64,000 nucleotides of DNA from Onchidella celtica (Eukaryota > Mollusca > Gastropoda > Systellommatophora > Onchidiidae), in assembly GCA_963931925.1 (NCBI GenBank), contig OZ007576.1:10313261-10377260 (forward strand), read 5' to 3'. How positions within the stretch are numbered: position 1 is the first letter of the stretch; every line of letters begins with the position of its first letter. The translations under genes were made by a program, and so were the position numbers. Below are positions 49,458-61,155 of this stretch, piece after piece. The notes beneath the pieces are model-generated. The model searched no databases and was not told the origin of the DNA. It worked only from the letters and a program-made list of their open reading frames with translations.

Positions 49458-50639
49458 GAAAAAAATGCGCAGGTAGCGCCACTTCAGAATTTGTTTGAAC
49501 TGCTAACAAAAAAAACACAAAACTCCCTTTTTCCGTTGAGTTGCCATCCATTCTGTTTGATCCTTAAACCGTAAAGTCAAAATTTAACGCCATTTTGATG
49601 AGGAATTCAAAGTGGTTTTTGAATTATGTGGACATTTATTCATATTCATTTTTTTTTCTCAGCAGGAAATTGGGTGTCTTAGAAGTTTAGAAGCCCAGTC
49701 TTATGCCGTATTTCATTTCGCAGAATAGAGAATGTGGCCACAATAAAGCGTGAAAGATATAAATCTTGGTGTTTCTTTGAATTTGTGAGTCTCTGTGAAT
49801 CTTTGACATTTATGCATACTGGTGCTCATATATTTCTCCACAAGATACAAAGGTGTCTATAGACCTGGAAGTATAATTTTGTATCGTTTTTCTGTATCTC
49901 GCCAATTTCATCTAGCAAAGAAGAGACTTTGGCCATGAAAGACGTGAAACAAGTTGTAAATCCTGTGATCTGTCTGACCCGATCATCTCTCTCTGTGACA
50001 CCTTCTGTATCCAACGCCAATAAAAGCATGCATATTCTGGGACGGAAATGGAGAGAAATGGCTCGTGACTTTTTTCTTTTTTTTTTTCATGTTATTGTCT
50101 TGGCGTTTGAAGGCGATCAGCTCCCGCCACTCTGACGTCAGAGTTCAGAAAATTCCAGCAGTTTTTCTTTGTGCAAGCTCAGGATAACGACCTTGAGATG
50201 GTTAAATCACAACTCGTGCCAATGAAAGTATCACGGATTTCTTCTAGGAACTCTGGGCCGGTATATTTACAACTGAAATGTCATCGTGTCCCCTGCCCCT
50301 TTCCTTTATTCGTGCCTAGAAAAGAGGAGACAAATTGGCGATGGATCTGTCTGCATTCATTTGACAGCAGCGCCGTGCTAATTTTCCACCACAATTTAGA
50401 TCTATTTTATGACAAAATCAAAGAAATTTTATGTGGACATTTATTTTTCCAGTAAGAACCAGTGGCGTCATTAGAAACACGAAATCTTCATGATTTCTAT
50501 AACTAAGAATGGAGACGTTGCATGAAATCACCTCAAGAGGCTGCTGGGATAGAATAACCAACATTATTATCTTTAAATTATTACCTTTTTTACAAGTTGG
50601 TGCTGCAGAGATACGGACTAGTCTATACGGCAAGGGTCT
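49458..50639. other. Unrecognised spacer
   Basis: AT-rich DNA with poly-T runs near 49650 and 50078. No gene is supported. Confidence 0.5.
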
Positions 50640-51180
50640 CTATCATCTAAGGCTACCGCTTTGCAGCATGCCATAGTGCCATAGGACGTGGTACTGCCAC
50701 AGCATGACCAATGGCGGCTGACAAAATCTACAACTGCTTCACAATGTAAACAGTTTTACCTGCGTGATGCCCGCAGTATCTGTCCTGCAACACGCTTTAT
50801 TACCACATCTGCCACCCGGCCCGCTTCACAACGTACATGGTTGTGCTCACAAGACGCCTGCAAAATCTGCGACTTAAATTTTGCACCTTGCAACTGTGTC
50901 ATTATTTGAATCTGTCTACATCTACAATTTTGCTCCAGAATGTGCGTGATAGTGAAAGCGAGACTCCCGCAATATTTACACCCAAATCCTTGCATGCCAT
51001 TGTAATATTTAATTTGACCACAACTACTACATCTCTGCTTCACAATGTATGTGGTAATGCTAGCGAGATGCCCGCAACATCTACCACAGAAGCCTGGCAA
51101 GAGCGCTCCGTACCGTCTGAATGTGACGACATCTTCCCAAAGTACATGACTTTACTCACGTGATGCCTGAACACAAGCAA
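50640..51180 (-). repeat. Diverged ~100-bp tandem repeat, Cys-rich on minus strand
   Basis: The motif GCTTCACAATGTA followed by TGGTAATGCTAGCGAGATGCCCGCAA-like text occurs near 50735, 50822, 50932, 51038 and, more diverged, 51131. On the minus strand an open frame (50756-51100, 114 codons) reads successive units with C-x2-C pairs: GFCGRCCGHLASITTY and RCSSCGQI, then GCKYCGSLAFTITHIL and NCRCRQI, then a degraded unit. It could be a decayed coding array of zinc-ribbon-like repeats or a non-coding repeat that happens to stay open. No known domain was assigned and no splice sites were established. Confidence 0.6.
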
Positions 51181-53547
51181 AGTTAAGAAAACCGAGTACA
51201 GATTCTCCGTGTGCGCATACTGCCCGTGGCGCTGGGAAAAAAAGCTGTCCAATATAGTGTGACTCATGCTTGTTACCAAGAAGTCTCAATAATTTACAGA
51301 GGAGAAATTTATCCTTTTGTAATGATCAGTGATGTTTTACGGCAAGCATGCAGGGAGGGTGTCAGTTACTAGTGTGACGCCAGTCTTGTAAAAAGTTAAA
51401 AAGTTATTATGTCTTGAATTGTTTATTTATATTGGCAGTTGCAGGGCTTGGCACAGTTTAAGACGTGTCTGCACTTTTCCCAGGCTGACCCGTACTGCGC
51501 GTGAGGTCATCGCGCCTTCATTACTTACACATGTATGTGTGCACTTTCATCCACGTGCACCCGGGCTCGTGATCGGTCTACAAGATGACAGCTGGAACTT
51601 TCAGTAAGGGGCGCTGCATTCCCAGTCTCTGCTAAGCTCACACATCTCTATACACCCTCCCTGTTCTTCTTTACCACCCTTCTCCACCATCTACACACAC
51701 ATGAAAGGCCTATGTTATATAAATAATATAATATATCTTGGGGCTGAGATGATGTCCTGAACAGCTGAGCACACCTATGCCCTGTATTCATTGCTGTCTC
51801 CCATCCCCGTACTGAGTCACTGAGACAGCTGCATGACACCATCAAATACTTTAATCAGCATGCAAATTACGCCGGAGAAGCTGTCTGAAATTTAAAAAAG
51901 TGTTGTATACTGACCAAGATTTTGTCTACCGTGCTTCTGGTTGACTCAGTTTGAACGTGTTTGGTCCTTGTATCATGGTAGAGGCTCGGCTTACGCAGTG
52001 CACACCTCCTTGCACCCCCCCCCCCCTTAGGCTTTTCCCATGCATGGTCATATATTTAACCCAAACCGAAGATGAGAATGAGATCGCCAGAGGGGATTTG
52101 TGAGGGAATTTACTCAGCTTTACACTACTGCATACTAGACTACTCTGGGAAATGCACTCTCGACCTTGTACTCAATATGACGTCAGCGCATGTTCATGCT
52201 TTATCTCTATAACTTCATTTTGTTATCTTAATATCACTTCTCCCCCTGCCCTTCCCCGCTCTGTCTTAACCAAACCCAGTGTGAGTCGATTGCCAAGACA
52301 GAAAGAGAAGAGAAAGAGATGTTATACACAGTGCAGTGCTCACCTCCTTATGAATGAAGCCCACACACTGACCTGGTTCTCACCCGTGTCGGCTAAGTTC
52401 CAGGCTGCAGGCAGCCAAAATGAAACAACAATTTTATTTATCTACTCATGTATTTTTGCAACAACACAGCTGCAGCCTCCATTCCCCACAACCTCTGATT
52501 CCATTTCCCTATAACCTCTGATTATGCCCTTGAAAAAACAGGTGGAACGGAAGACAATTCTTGAGAACAGTAATTAATGGTAATTAAAAAATTGTTTAAA
52601 CATCAGAATGCTCCACTTTGATCAAATTCAAAAGCGGCTTTCTTGGCACAGAGAAAAGTGTTTTAGTTTCGGGTGAATGCATCCCAGAGGTATTTTCATC
52701 TTTTATCGCCTGCCGCTTCATACTAAATTCAGCAACATCTGCAACAGCCGTAGCATTAAATTTATACCCTTTTTTTCTTTAAATCATTTCCAGCACCAGC
52801 TGAGACACAGGTATCTAATGCTACCAAGGAGCTTATACTATCTATAATTATTATAAGCTCTTTGAGTGCTACAACCACAAACATCAGTGGTGTAACTGAA
52901 TGCAGCACCACCACCTCCGCTCCACCTCTTCGTTCCCCCTTTTCTCATCTAGACCGACTCGGTTCTGTAGTTAAGTAGAAAACAGATGTAGGACTAACTA
53001 CAAGGCTTCTGATCAGTTTAATAGGCGGCGGTTTATCGTAAATGCACTTGGCTGTTTAGTTTAGAACTGTGGCAGTTTGGTACCTTGCTGCTTGCGATAG
53101 TAATACCGCGCTCAAACTAATTACACTAGCGAATCTACTTCTATTCTCTGTAATGTTTACTGAGTTTTAGCTGTCTGTCTGTATTATCTGATCGCCAGAG
53201 CCTTTACACACTTAGTGTATATTCTCGACACTTAACGAAATGGGCGACACAAAAAAAAAAAAAAAAAGTATTGTACTGTAGTTATTTGTCCTGGTTAATT
53301 GGGAGCATTGTTACTGGGCCCAGTTCTACATTGGTCCTTATGCTCCCTCCTCTCGGTTCGATTTATCTACCAGAGTATGTCTGTCTAAATATATCTGTCT
53401 ACTGTCAAGTGTCTTAGTTTGTACCTTGTCGCTGGTGGCCGTCACGCCAGTCTGCCTAAACAAATAAAGAGTGAAATAGTTTGTTGGGGGTGTCAAAAGG
53501 TGAGGACAAATAGCGACTATCTCTATTAGCTGACATTAATGATAAGA
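51181..53547. other. Unrecognised spacer
   Basis: Contains a C-homopolymer near 52016-52027 and an A-homopolymer near 53251-53267. A 120-codon frame at 52152-52514 is unrecognised. Confidence 0.5.
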
Positions 53548-53670
53548 GCACTGCACAGTATTCACACCGCTGGCAAAAGCCACGTACGCAGCTTGTGGAG
53601 TTTCTTATTATCAAATTATCTGTGTCGTCTAAGTTAATTATTTTGTTGGTGGTGTTGTCTGCTGTGATAC
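53548..53670 (+). repeat. Local duplication, copy 1
   Basis: ACACCGCTGGCAAAAG, GTACGCAGCTTGTGGAGTTT and AAGTTAATTATTTTGTTGGT align in order with the copy 397 bases downstream. Confidence 0.8.
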
Positions 53671-53946
53671 GAAAAAAGAGCGTATACGCCTATCTACCCA
53701 TAAATGTACTACTAACGTTAGTATAGTACATCTATGTATCTACGCTTTACGTCAACTTCACCTTTTAACATCATGTTCTGGAATAAAAAGTTCTTTAACT
53801 CTCTACCCAGGTCATAATTTTGTGCGACTTAAGTTTCCACGGTCACCACAGTAGAGGCATTGAACACAGGGCAGAGCACAATTCGTCATGCTATTTGTGT
53901 GTCTGGAACAATATGTTCTTCGCACATATGTAGTTGTTTTTTCATA

Positions 53947-54068
53947 ACACCACAGTGTTAACACCGTCAGCAAAGCTGAAGTACGCAGCTTAGGAAGTTT
54001 CTTAATGTCATATCGAATTATTTCTTTTGTCCAAGTTAATGTTGTGGCGGTGTTGCCATCAAGCCGTG
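53947..54068 (+). repeat. Local duplication, copy 2
   Basis: Partner of 53548-53670: ACACCGTCAGCAAAG, GTACGCAGCTTAGGAAGTTT and AAGTTAATGTTGTGGCGGTG. The two copies are in the same orientation and have no shared open frame. Confidence 0.8.
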
Positions 54069-55984
54069 GAAAATCTGAAAATAATAAAAGTTAAGAGAAC
54101 CTAGAGAACTGAATAGACTAACGTTAAAAAGAACTAGATAAACACCTACGTAAGAGAAGAATAACTTATGCGGACTATTGCATTATGCCGTCAGATAAGA
54201 ACGAAGCAACGCAGAGAAGTATTTGAATTACGCGTCTCACTCGGGGCGATACATCTACATAATATCACTAGTTGATGGATGAATGCCAGACACCATTTCT
54301 ATTCAATGATTTCACGACAAATACTCGTGGGACGTCATATCTTATAATCGAAGCTCATTATCGTCTTCGCCCTGAAACTGTATTGACCGATATGGGTCGT
54401 AAATATGAATTACAGGCGGTAATATCCGTCTATTGTATGCAGTTGCTATTTATGAACCAATTCTAAATACAAAGCTGTTTTGAAAAAATGATTATTTGAT
54501 GATACAAGTTTGAAGCGGGGGATCTTGGAGCGGAAAGAATAATAATAGTAATGAATACCACCCCCTCCCCCTCCCTTTTTATGCCAGGGACGCCAAGGGT
54601 AAAAACCCTTGACGTTTACAGAACAATAAAGTTCGTGCCACGGTAGAGTTGCACGCCATATATGCAAGAGCCTTCCCCGCGGCAAACTATTGACTTATCG
54701 ACAGAGGGTATATATACTGACAGTCCGACCGCTTATAGATCAACAATGACACTCTTAAACATTTCCTGCCATACCAAAGCAAAGTTTACAGTTGATTGTC
54801 GTACCATTCTCAGTGAGGCTAGAGTGTTCTTGTCTTGTTTTACCCCGAGCTTTTCAGGAGTTGCGTATTTTTCAATATCCAGGGATTATTGCCCTATGAT
54901 AATGGGATAAATAAATCTTCTTGCTTTGTCCATGTTTCTGTAGGAATAAATTAATGACACCCCTCTAGAACCTTTCTGAACATTTAAGTCAGAAGCCTTA
55001 CTTACACTAGAGACTAAATAAACGCATTTAAAAAAAAAAAATACACTGCAGAAAATCTATAGGGTCATAGCATAGCTCTATCATACTACTTTATTTGTTG
55101 TTGTTGCTATTTTCACTTTATATTGCTGGCATACAGTTTCACTATATCCCTGCAAGGAAGATAATGATTTTATACGTTTACAGATTCACTACCTATGAAG
55201 AAATATTTGTGCCGTGGAAGGCATCACACACTTTTCTAATCATCCCTAATGAAAAATAGTCACCATGGTGAATTGCAGTTATTTTCAATATTTGTCAGTG
55301 GTAAGAAATTCCTCGGGTGGAGCGAGACGGGTGACGATATTCAGAGGAAGAATGGGTTCCTTCATTGGATGTTTCGGCCTTTACCTTCCTGACATCTTCT
55401 AGAACCCACTTTTTAAACGAAAGAATTCACCAATTCCAATATTAGAAATCATCTAACTGGAGATATTATAACAACGGACATCTTACACCAGAGAATATTA
55501 AGTAAGACATGGGTGAAAATGGCGCTCAAAGAAGTGTAGAAGAAACGACACTAGAAAATTTGTCACTAACGGCTGTAGTCACCCGCTAAACAAACACCCA
55601 AACCACAAGTTCCACTACCACCAGCATGTCAGTTTCTCTCTGAGCCATTGACATCTCGTGTCGAGGGCCATATTCTGTACAGGTACAAGAGCACTGCGAC
55701 TGAATGGAGAAGAAGAGGCTGAACAGGGAAGGAAAAGATAATGTAATCAAAATGATAATGTTTTCTGAAGTCCGCGGCTGGCGTGCGATTCTTGAGATGT
55801 CATTAAGATATTATCAAAGGCCTTTGCGTGCTGGTACCTTATGGAAAAGCCAGGTAAATGGGTTTTTTGTCAGACTAGTTATCCTCACACGATAGATAAC
55901 ACACTTACACGTCCACGGCACATTCTTATTTGTGCCCCCCCCCCCCCGCCCCGCCCCTCCCCCAGAGGCCTCTTCGACGGGCTT
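54069..55984. other. Unrecognised spacer with a strong hairpin
   Basis: At 54590-54615, ACGCCAAGGGT and ACCCTTGACGT form an 11-bp stem with one mismatch around AAAA. A-rich and C-homopolymer runs lie near 55029 and 55937. No gene was recognised; the frame at 54272-54466 has no motif. Confidence 0.5.
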
Positions 55985-56215
55985 CTTTTTTGCTTTGAGC
56001 AAACATGTATCGTCACCTACTCATTCTCACCTTGACGAAATGAGTAGCCCGTGGGTGCCCCCTACTATGCTCATTTCCTGGAAGTAAGGACTCCACAATT
56101 ACTAGAAATCTTTTCATTTTAAGGAAATGATTAGGAAAGGTAATCTGAGACAGTGGTGAATTTTTTCCTTCCAGACTGTCTTTGCTGGAGAGAATTTCTA
56201 CTTTGTCTGTCTTTC
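55985..56215 (+). repeat. Local duplication, copy 1 (empty site)
   Basis: Aligns with 56300-56439 joined to 57617 onward: CCCCCTACTATGCTCATTTCC corresponds to CCCCTTACTACGCCCGTTTCC, and AGAAATCTTTTCATTTTAAG corresponds to AGAAATGCAGTCATTTTAAG. It carries no insertion, so it records the pre-insertion state of the LTR site. Confidence 0.65.
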
Positions 56216-56299
56216 AGGTGTAGCCCTGCATGTCCCTTGTGCATTATAAGAGGTGTTTACAGCATCGCAATTTCTCTTCTTGAAACTGTTAAGTTTTCT

Positions 56300-56439
56300 T
56301 GTTTCCCGTCATTTGATTCACGTAGATGCCATACTTACACATGTGTACACCCAAATGAAACGAGAAGTTGATTAGTACCCCTTACTACGCCCGTTTCCTT
56401 CCTGGATTTGGTGACTTCACCACGGCAAGAAATGCAGTC
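56300..56439 (+). repeat. Local duplication, copy 2 (occupied site)
   Basis: Left half of the second copy. It ends in the target duplication CAGTC (56435-56439), and the right half continues at 57617 after the LTR. Confidence 0.65.
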
Positions 56440-57616
56440 TGTCACAAATCCCAGACTGGGAGATGTAATAAGTTATGACAGGACAACAATCACGAACAAA
56501 CAAGTTAACACTTAACAGAACAATCCATCAGACTCACACATTTATTAAACATAATTATACATATAATAGCGCAATTACATATATTATATTACTGAAATGA
56601 CTGCCGTACAACGGCCTTATTCTCACACACACGCTCCCTCGGATCCACAATCCGGTAGTTACTCCTAAAGGCACTTCGGCCTCAGCCTCCCCCTCAGGGT
56701 CTTAATAGTACATTAATGATTCACTGGCACCGCAGTCTCTCAATATCACCTTCCTATTGTCATACACCTTAGCACTCCCCTAGCACCTCCGCAGGGCAAT
56801 AACACATTATTATTTCCATAGCCATCAACATGGCAACAACATAATATCAGTTCACTAGCCTATCAACATGGCAACAACATAGTATCTCATTCACTCTATC
56901 TACGTCCCTGCCCGTGGCCTGACTGCCACGACTTTATGTGCCTCTACTGTCCTGCACTGACAGCCTCACTTCTGGCCTATGTGCGGCCTCCGGCCCTATG
57001 CTGGCCTATCCCCTGTGCTCATCGAGGTGGCTCTGCGGCCCGTCCCCGACACCTACAAGAATAACATTACATTGGTATAATACCCTACCATCTCTATTCA
57101 CTCCACCTCTCCTTACAACCCATGAAGCGTACACACACTAGTTCACCTTCCACTCACCGCACATCTTACGGTAACACACCTCCATCGGAGTACACACTAC
57201 TCACTCGCGCTACAAATCCATGAACTCACTTTCATCTATCGCTCATGGCGCACATTGCTATATCCAATATCAAGGACTTCCCCATTCCTCACATATACTT
57301 ATTCACATCATGGTAATAGACGAATATAATATAATACATCAATCATAATAATCAATCAACATTCTACATACCAGTCATAACTGGAAAGACTTTCTCCTAG
57401 TCTTCTCGACTGCTCCCTTTATGTCTGCCCGATGGGCTATTATTCACAGATCCGCTCCCTAGGACCTTCTAACTTGCAGTGATAGTTATACAGCGCTTCC
57501 GCCTCCTTCAGACCCCCCACTCATGACATGCACGACTTTCTCACTTGTCTCCGTGCGTTAATTTTACTCTCCTCTCCCCCCGTAATTATTAACTATCGCT
57601 CACTCCACTCGTGACA
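56440..57616 (-). mobile_element. Solo LTR of a retrotransposon, 1177 bp
   Basis: The element starts TGTCAC and ends GTGACA (TG...CA with a 6-bp inverted end). It is flanked by identical CAGTC pentamers (56435-56439 and 57617-57621), as expected for Gypsy/Copia-type integration. The plus strand is notably G-poor throughout. An AATAAA on the minus strand near 56535, about 100 bases from one end, suggests minus orientation with a long U3. Inside, AACATGGCAACAACATA occurs twice (about 56828 and 56866). No gag, pol or second LTR is present, so it is a recombined solo LTR; a large MITE is a less likely alternative. Confidence 0.75.
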
Positions 57617-57621
57617 CAGTC

Positions 57622-58455
57622 ATTTTAAGAAAAAGATAAGGACGCCAGGGCAGGTAATGAGTTTTCTTGAGTTTCCTGTCAAATTTTCACTCACGCCTCT
57701 GTTCTTTTGTGTCCTAGCATTGCCATTGTCGGCATGCAAGAAAAATAAATCCAGATTTCCATTAAAGAAGTCTGGGAAATTCACGACTGTATGAGATAAT
57801 AAAACCCACCATTATTTCTCTTGGCTTTCTCGGACCGCCAGGGGCGAATTATCGAACGGGTTCATAAAGGAATGAAGAGATGATCGAAAGAGCGAATCAA
57901 CAAATGTATGTGTGAATGAAATGGACTGAAACGTCATAGTAACGACTAATTAACCTATTGACAGTTAGCTAGACAGTGGGCAGGGTACACTGAACTCCTT
58001 TCCATCAGCAAAATAATGCCATCCACATTATTGCGTCGTAATCTTGTTGTAGAGAAATACGGTCAGCATCCGCACTCTGTACCCGGTACTGGATTTCTTT
58101 GTCAATATCTAGGTTGACTTGTCTGTACTGCGTATCAGTTGTGAAACTTGGCCGAACTGTATGATAAAAAGACAAACAGAACACGTCAGAGAGACCGATA
58201 GACAAACTGAGAGTAAAATGATATAACCTTTTCATAACCACACGCCGCCAGGAGAAGAAATTTTAGTATGTTTACTTGCCTGTCATGAGAGTCAGTAAAA
58301 TTGAAGAAGTCGGTAAATCAATGAAAGTGTGAGTGGCGGCGTGAATTGAGTTGGTAATAATAGCAAACGCGATACTCAGAGAAAGAGAGCCATGAGACAG
58401 TTAGACAGGAGAGGCGGTGGTGTAGGGAGACATTTGGAATCAGTCTTAACATCTG
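57622..58455. other. Unrecognised spacer
   Basis: The first 40-50 bases continue duplication copy 2. The remainder shows nothing recognisable. Confidence 0.5.
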
Positions 58456-58650
58456 TTGGAAGACAGAGAGAGAGGGGGGGAGAGAAAGAGGGGAGAGAGA
58501 CAGACAGAGAGAGAGACTGAGATAGAGACAAACAGAATGAACGCAGGAGGTAGCGAAGGAGAGAGAGAGAGAGAGAGAGAATGATTGAGAGACAGGCGGA
58601 GAGAGACACACACACACACACTTACACAGAGAGAGAGGGAGAGAGGGGGA
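58456..58650. repeat. Impure (GA)n tract with (CA)n
   Basis: GA-rich DNA with CAGA interruptions and a (CA)7 run near 58607-58620. Confidence 0.92.
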
Positions 58651-60478
58651 AAGAGAGACGTGTTATATAACTACCAAACAAAGTCAGAGTTAGTTTTAAG
58701 GATTCAGTAGACAAGAAACGTTCCCCTACTTGACGATTATTTCTGGCTTCCGTTCACTAAATCATCAAACCAAGCTAGCGCGCGCGTGCTATCTCCAGGA
58801 ATGCTAACCGATAAACAAAGTACCCGTCTAGCACTTGGTAGCAGATAAAGATTCAACCATTTGAAAATGGCTTCACTTGCCTGCCTTCTTCTCTATAGTG
58901 CCATCCTTTCCCTGCCCTCCCTCTGGCATCTCAGCGTGTGTACATTTTTGTGACTTCCACCGGCATTTTTTAGTTTCACGTTTAATCTTCCAGCTTTTGA
59001 GGCTAATGTTTTTACCAGTGACAGACTCGGATGCCTCACGCCGTCTGTAGAACATGTCAAGACTTCTAACTCTGACAGACTCTGCGCACCGTCGGGGATT
59101 AACAAGTTTATGGCGTCTACCCAAATAGTTCTTAAGTTTAAAAAAAAAAAAAAAAACACCAGTTTAGCCATGCTAGGAACCTAAGTATATTTCCATTTCA
59201 TCAATCCGTTTTCATTGCTAAATATTTAGATGTAAAATTGTTTCACGAAAGAGCTAGTTATTTGCGGTCACGGGAAAGAAGACGCTGGGCCAAAAAGTAC
59301 TGGCAAGATTCTCTTATCCGCCTCCCTCATTTTACACGTGGAGAGAGCGGTCAGTGTCATGCGTAACCAGGGTAAGGAGAACGGCCGAGTTCCAGAGCGT
59401 AGTGAAGATCACTTTTCAGTCCACAGCAATGACAGCAAAACATCTATTTCTACCGTGTTTCCAGCTTTTTTCCCTGGGTTATACAGGTCATGTTATGAAA
59501 GTTCTGGGTCAGCCAGTTACCATTCGTTTGTTTTTGTCTGGGTGATGAACTGTGGATCTCATTATTTTTGTTTACTGGCAGGTTCTTTGGGGGGCGGTAC
59601 TCACCATGTGAAGACATAAAGAGGTCCTGACCTCTGACGTGCGAATACAAAAAGGCACAAATACTTTTACAGTGACGCAGGTAAACATTAGCAGCTGTGG
59701 TCACGAGCGCTAGAAAGTAGGGTGTAACCAGGAATACAAACATTCGCGGAATCTCAGCGCTCACCATATGTGAAAACATAGAACTGTTAGCTAAACGTTT
59801 GTTGGAATTAGTCTTAGTGCCAGAATTCCAAGGAATGGTCCCCAAATTTTTATCGATAGTCGACCCTTTAATGGAATTCTCTTTCTTCCATAAAGCCCTA
59901 GTAAAAGTGAAATTTTAATATATTTTCTTAAAGTGTAAAAACTTGAAATGACAATGCACAGTACGAATTAAATCTAACCCGCCCACATGGATACCTCCAG
60001 ATAACTGACTCATCATAATTATGCATCTTTTCGAAAGTGACCGTTAGCTTTCGGCCTTGAAAGCTTGACAGTCTTGTAAACACCTAGATTAACCAATAAT
60101 GTACAATATCAGCAGCACCGCTGTTATACCGGGAGTAAAAAATTTTAATATAAAAAGAATGAAAAGGGGGCGGGATATGTTCGTACAGAGAAAAGAAGAC
60201 GTGACAGAGCGCGTGTCACACTTTTATTTCACCCGAAAAATAAATTAAATCCTCGAAATGAAACCTTCATAGGTGGGGGAAAATTAAAATTTAAATTGAT
60301 ATAAATGCAATACACTTCAGACACGTGAAATGAGGTAACTCAGAATTGATTTCTGAATCTTCCAGGCTTCAGTGACTAACGAAGCTAATCTGACCCTCTT
60401 GATGGTGTCATGTTTGCCGAGTTGCGCATGCGCATTGAGTCGGGAAGCCATGGACACTTCTGGAACGTTAGCTGCCTG
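58651..60478. other. Unrecognised spacer
   Basis: An A-homopolymer lies near 59139-59156. Frames at 58893-59171 and 59450-59845 (131 codons, minus, partly hydrophobic) carry no family motif and lack convincing splice sites. No gene is supported. Confidence 0.45.
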
Positions 60479-60535
60479 CTCTCTCTGTCTCTCTCTCTCT
60501 TTTTATCTATCTCTCTCTCTCTTTCTCTCTCTCTC
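60479..60535. repeat. (CT)n tract
   Basis: CT units with TTTTTATCTAT interruptions. Confidence 0.93.
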
Positions 60536-61075
60536 CCACGTGCGTCCATATGCGCGTGTAGAGTGTGCGTTTTTTAGAGACTATTATATATTACCTGGAA
60601 AGACTGTCCCTCCTGTAATGCTTCAACTCAGCCGAGCATGGGCTAAATGTATCTTCACCGGAGTAGAGATCTTCACAGAAAGTGTGTCGCTGACCTGCAC
60701 ATGAACTGAAGATAAATATGACAAAACAAAAGAGTCTGTTCCATCAAGCACCCATCAAGTGGATTTTAACCCAGTATGTGGTGTACCTTTTTGTACTGCA
60801 ATTATCACTAAGCAATTTAGAACTCTGGGGACCAGACGCAAAGATATAAAATTCTGAAACAAACAAACGAAATGTGTCTATTGATTTTTAAAGATCGCTA
60901 TCAGTTTGAAAGTACTTTGAACAAGGATGTCTCGTCTTGACAAGACTGTTCCTGGTCTAAGATAAATGTCAGGATTTGCAGGAACTGGACAGGCATCTCA
61001 AATGGTTGTCTGGCTTATCTTTTATTCATCTAAGGGTCTCCTGTCCGGTCTGTTATACATTCTGTCAGCAAAGAT
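60536..61075. other. Unrecognised spacer
   Basis: Nothing recognised in about 540 bases. Confidence 0.5.
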
Positions 61076-61155
61076 CAGAGAGAGAGAGAGAGAGAACGAG
61101 GGAGAGAGAGAGAGAGAGATAGAGAGAGCGCGCGACGGAGAGAGAGAAAGAGAGT
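61076..61155. repeat. (GA)n tract
   Basis: GA units with a few interruptions (ACGAGG and CGCGCGACG). Confidence 0.95.

Noticed and set aside
59450..59845. 131-codon minus-strand frame with hydrophobic stretches
   Set aside because: There is no recognisable family or splice context. One long frame is expected by chance in 64 kb.
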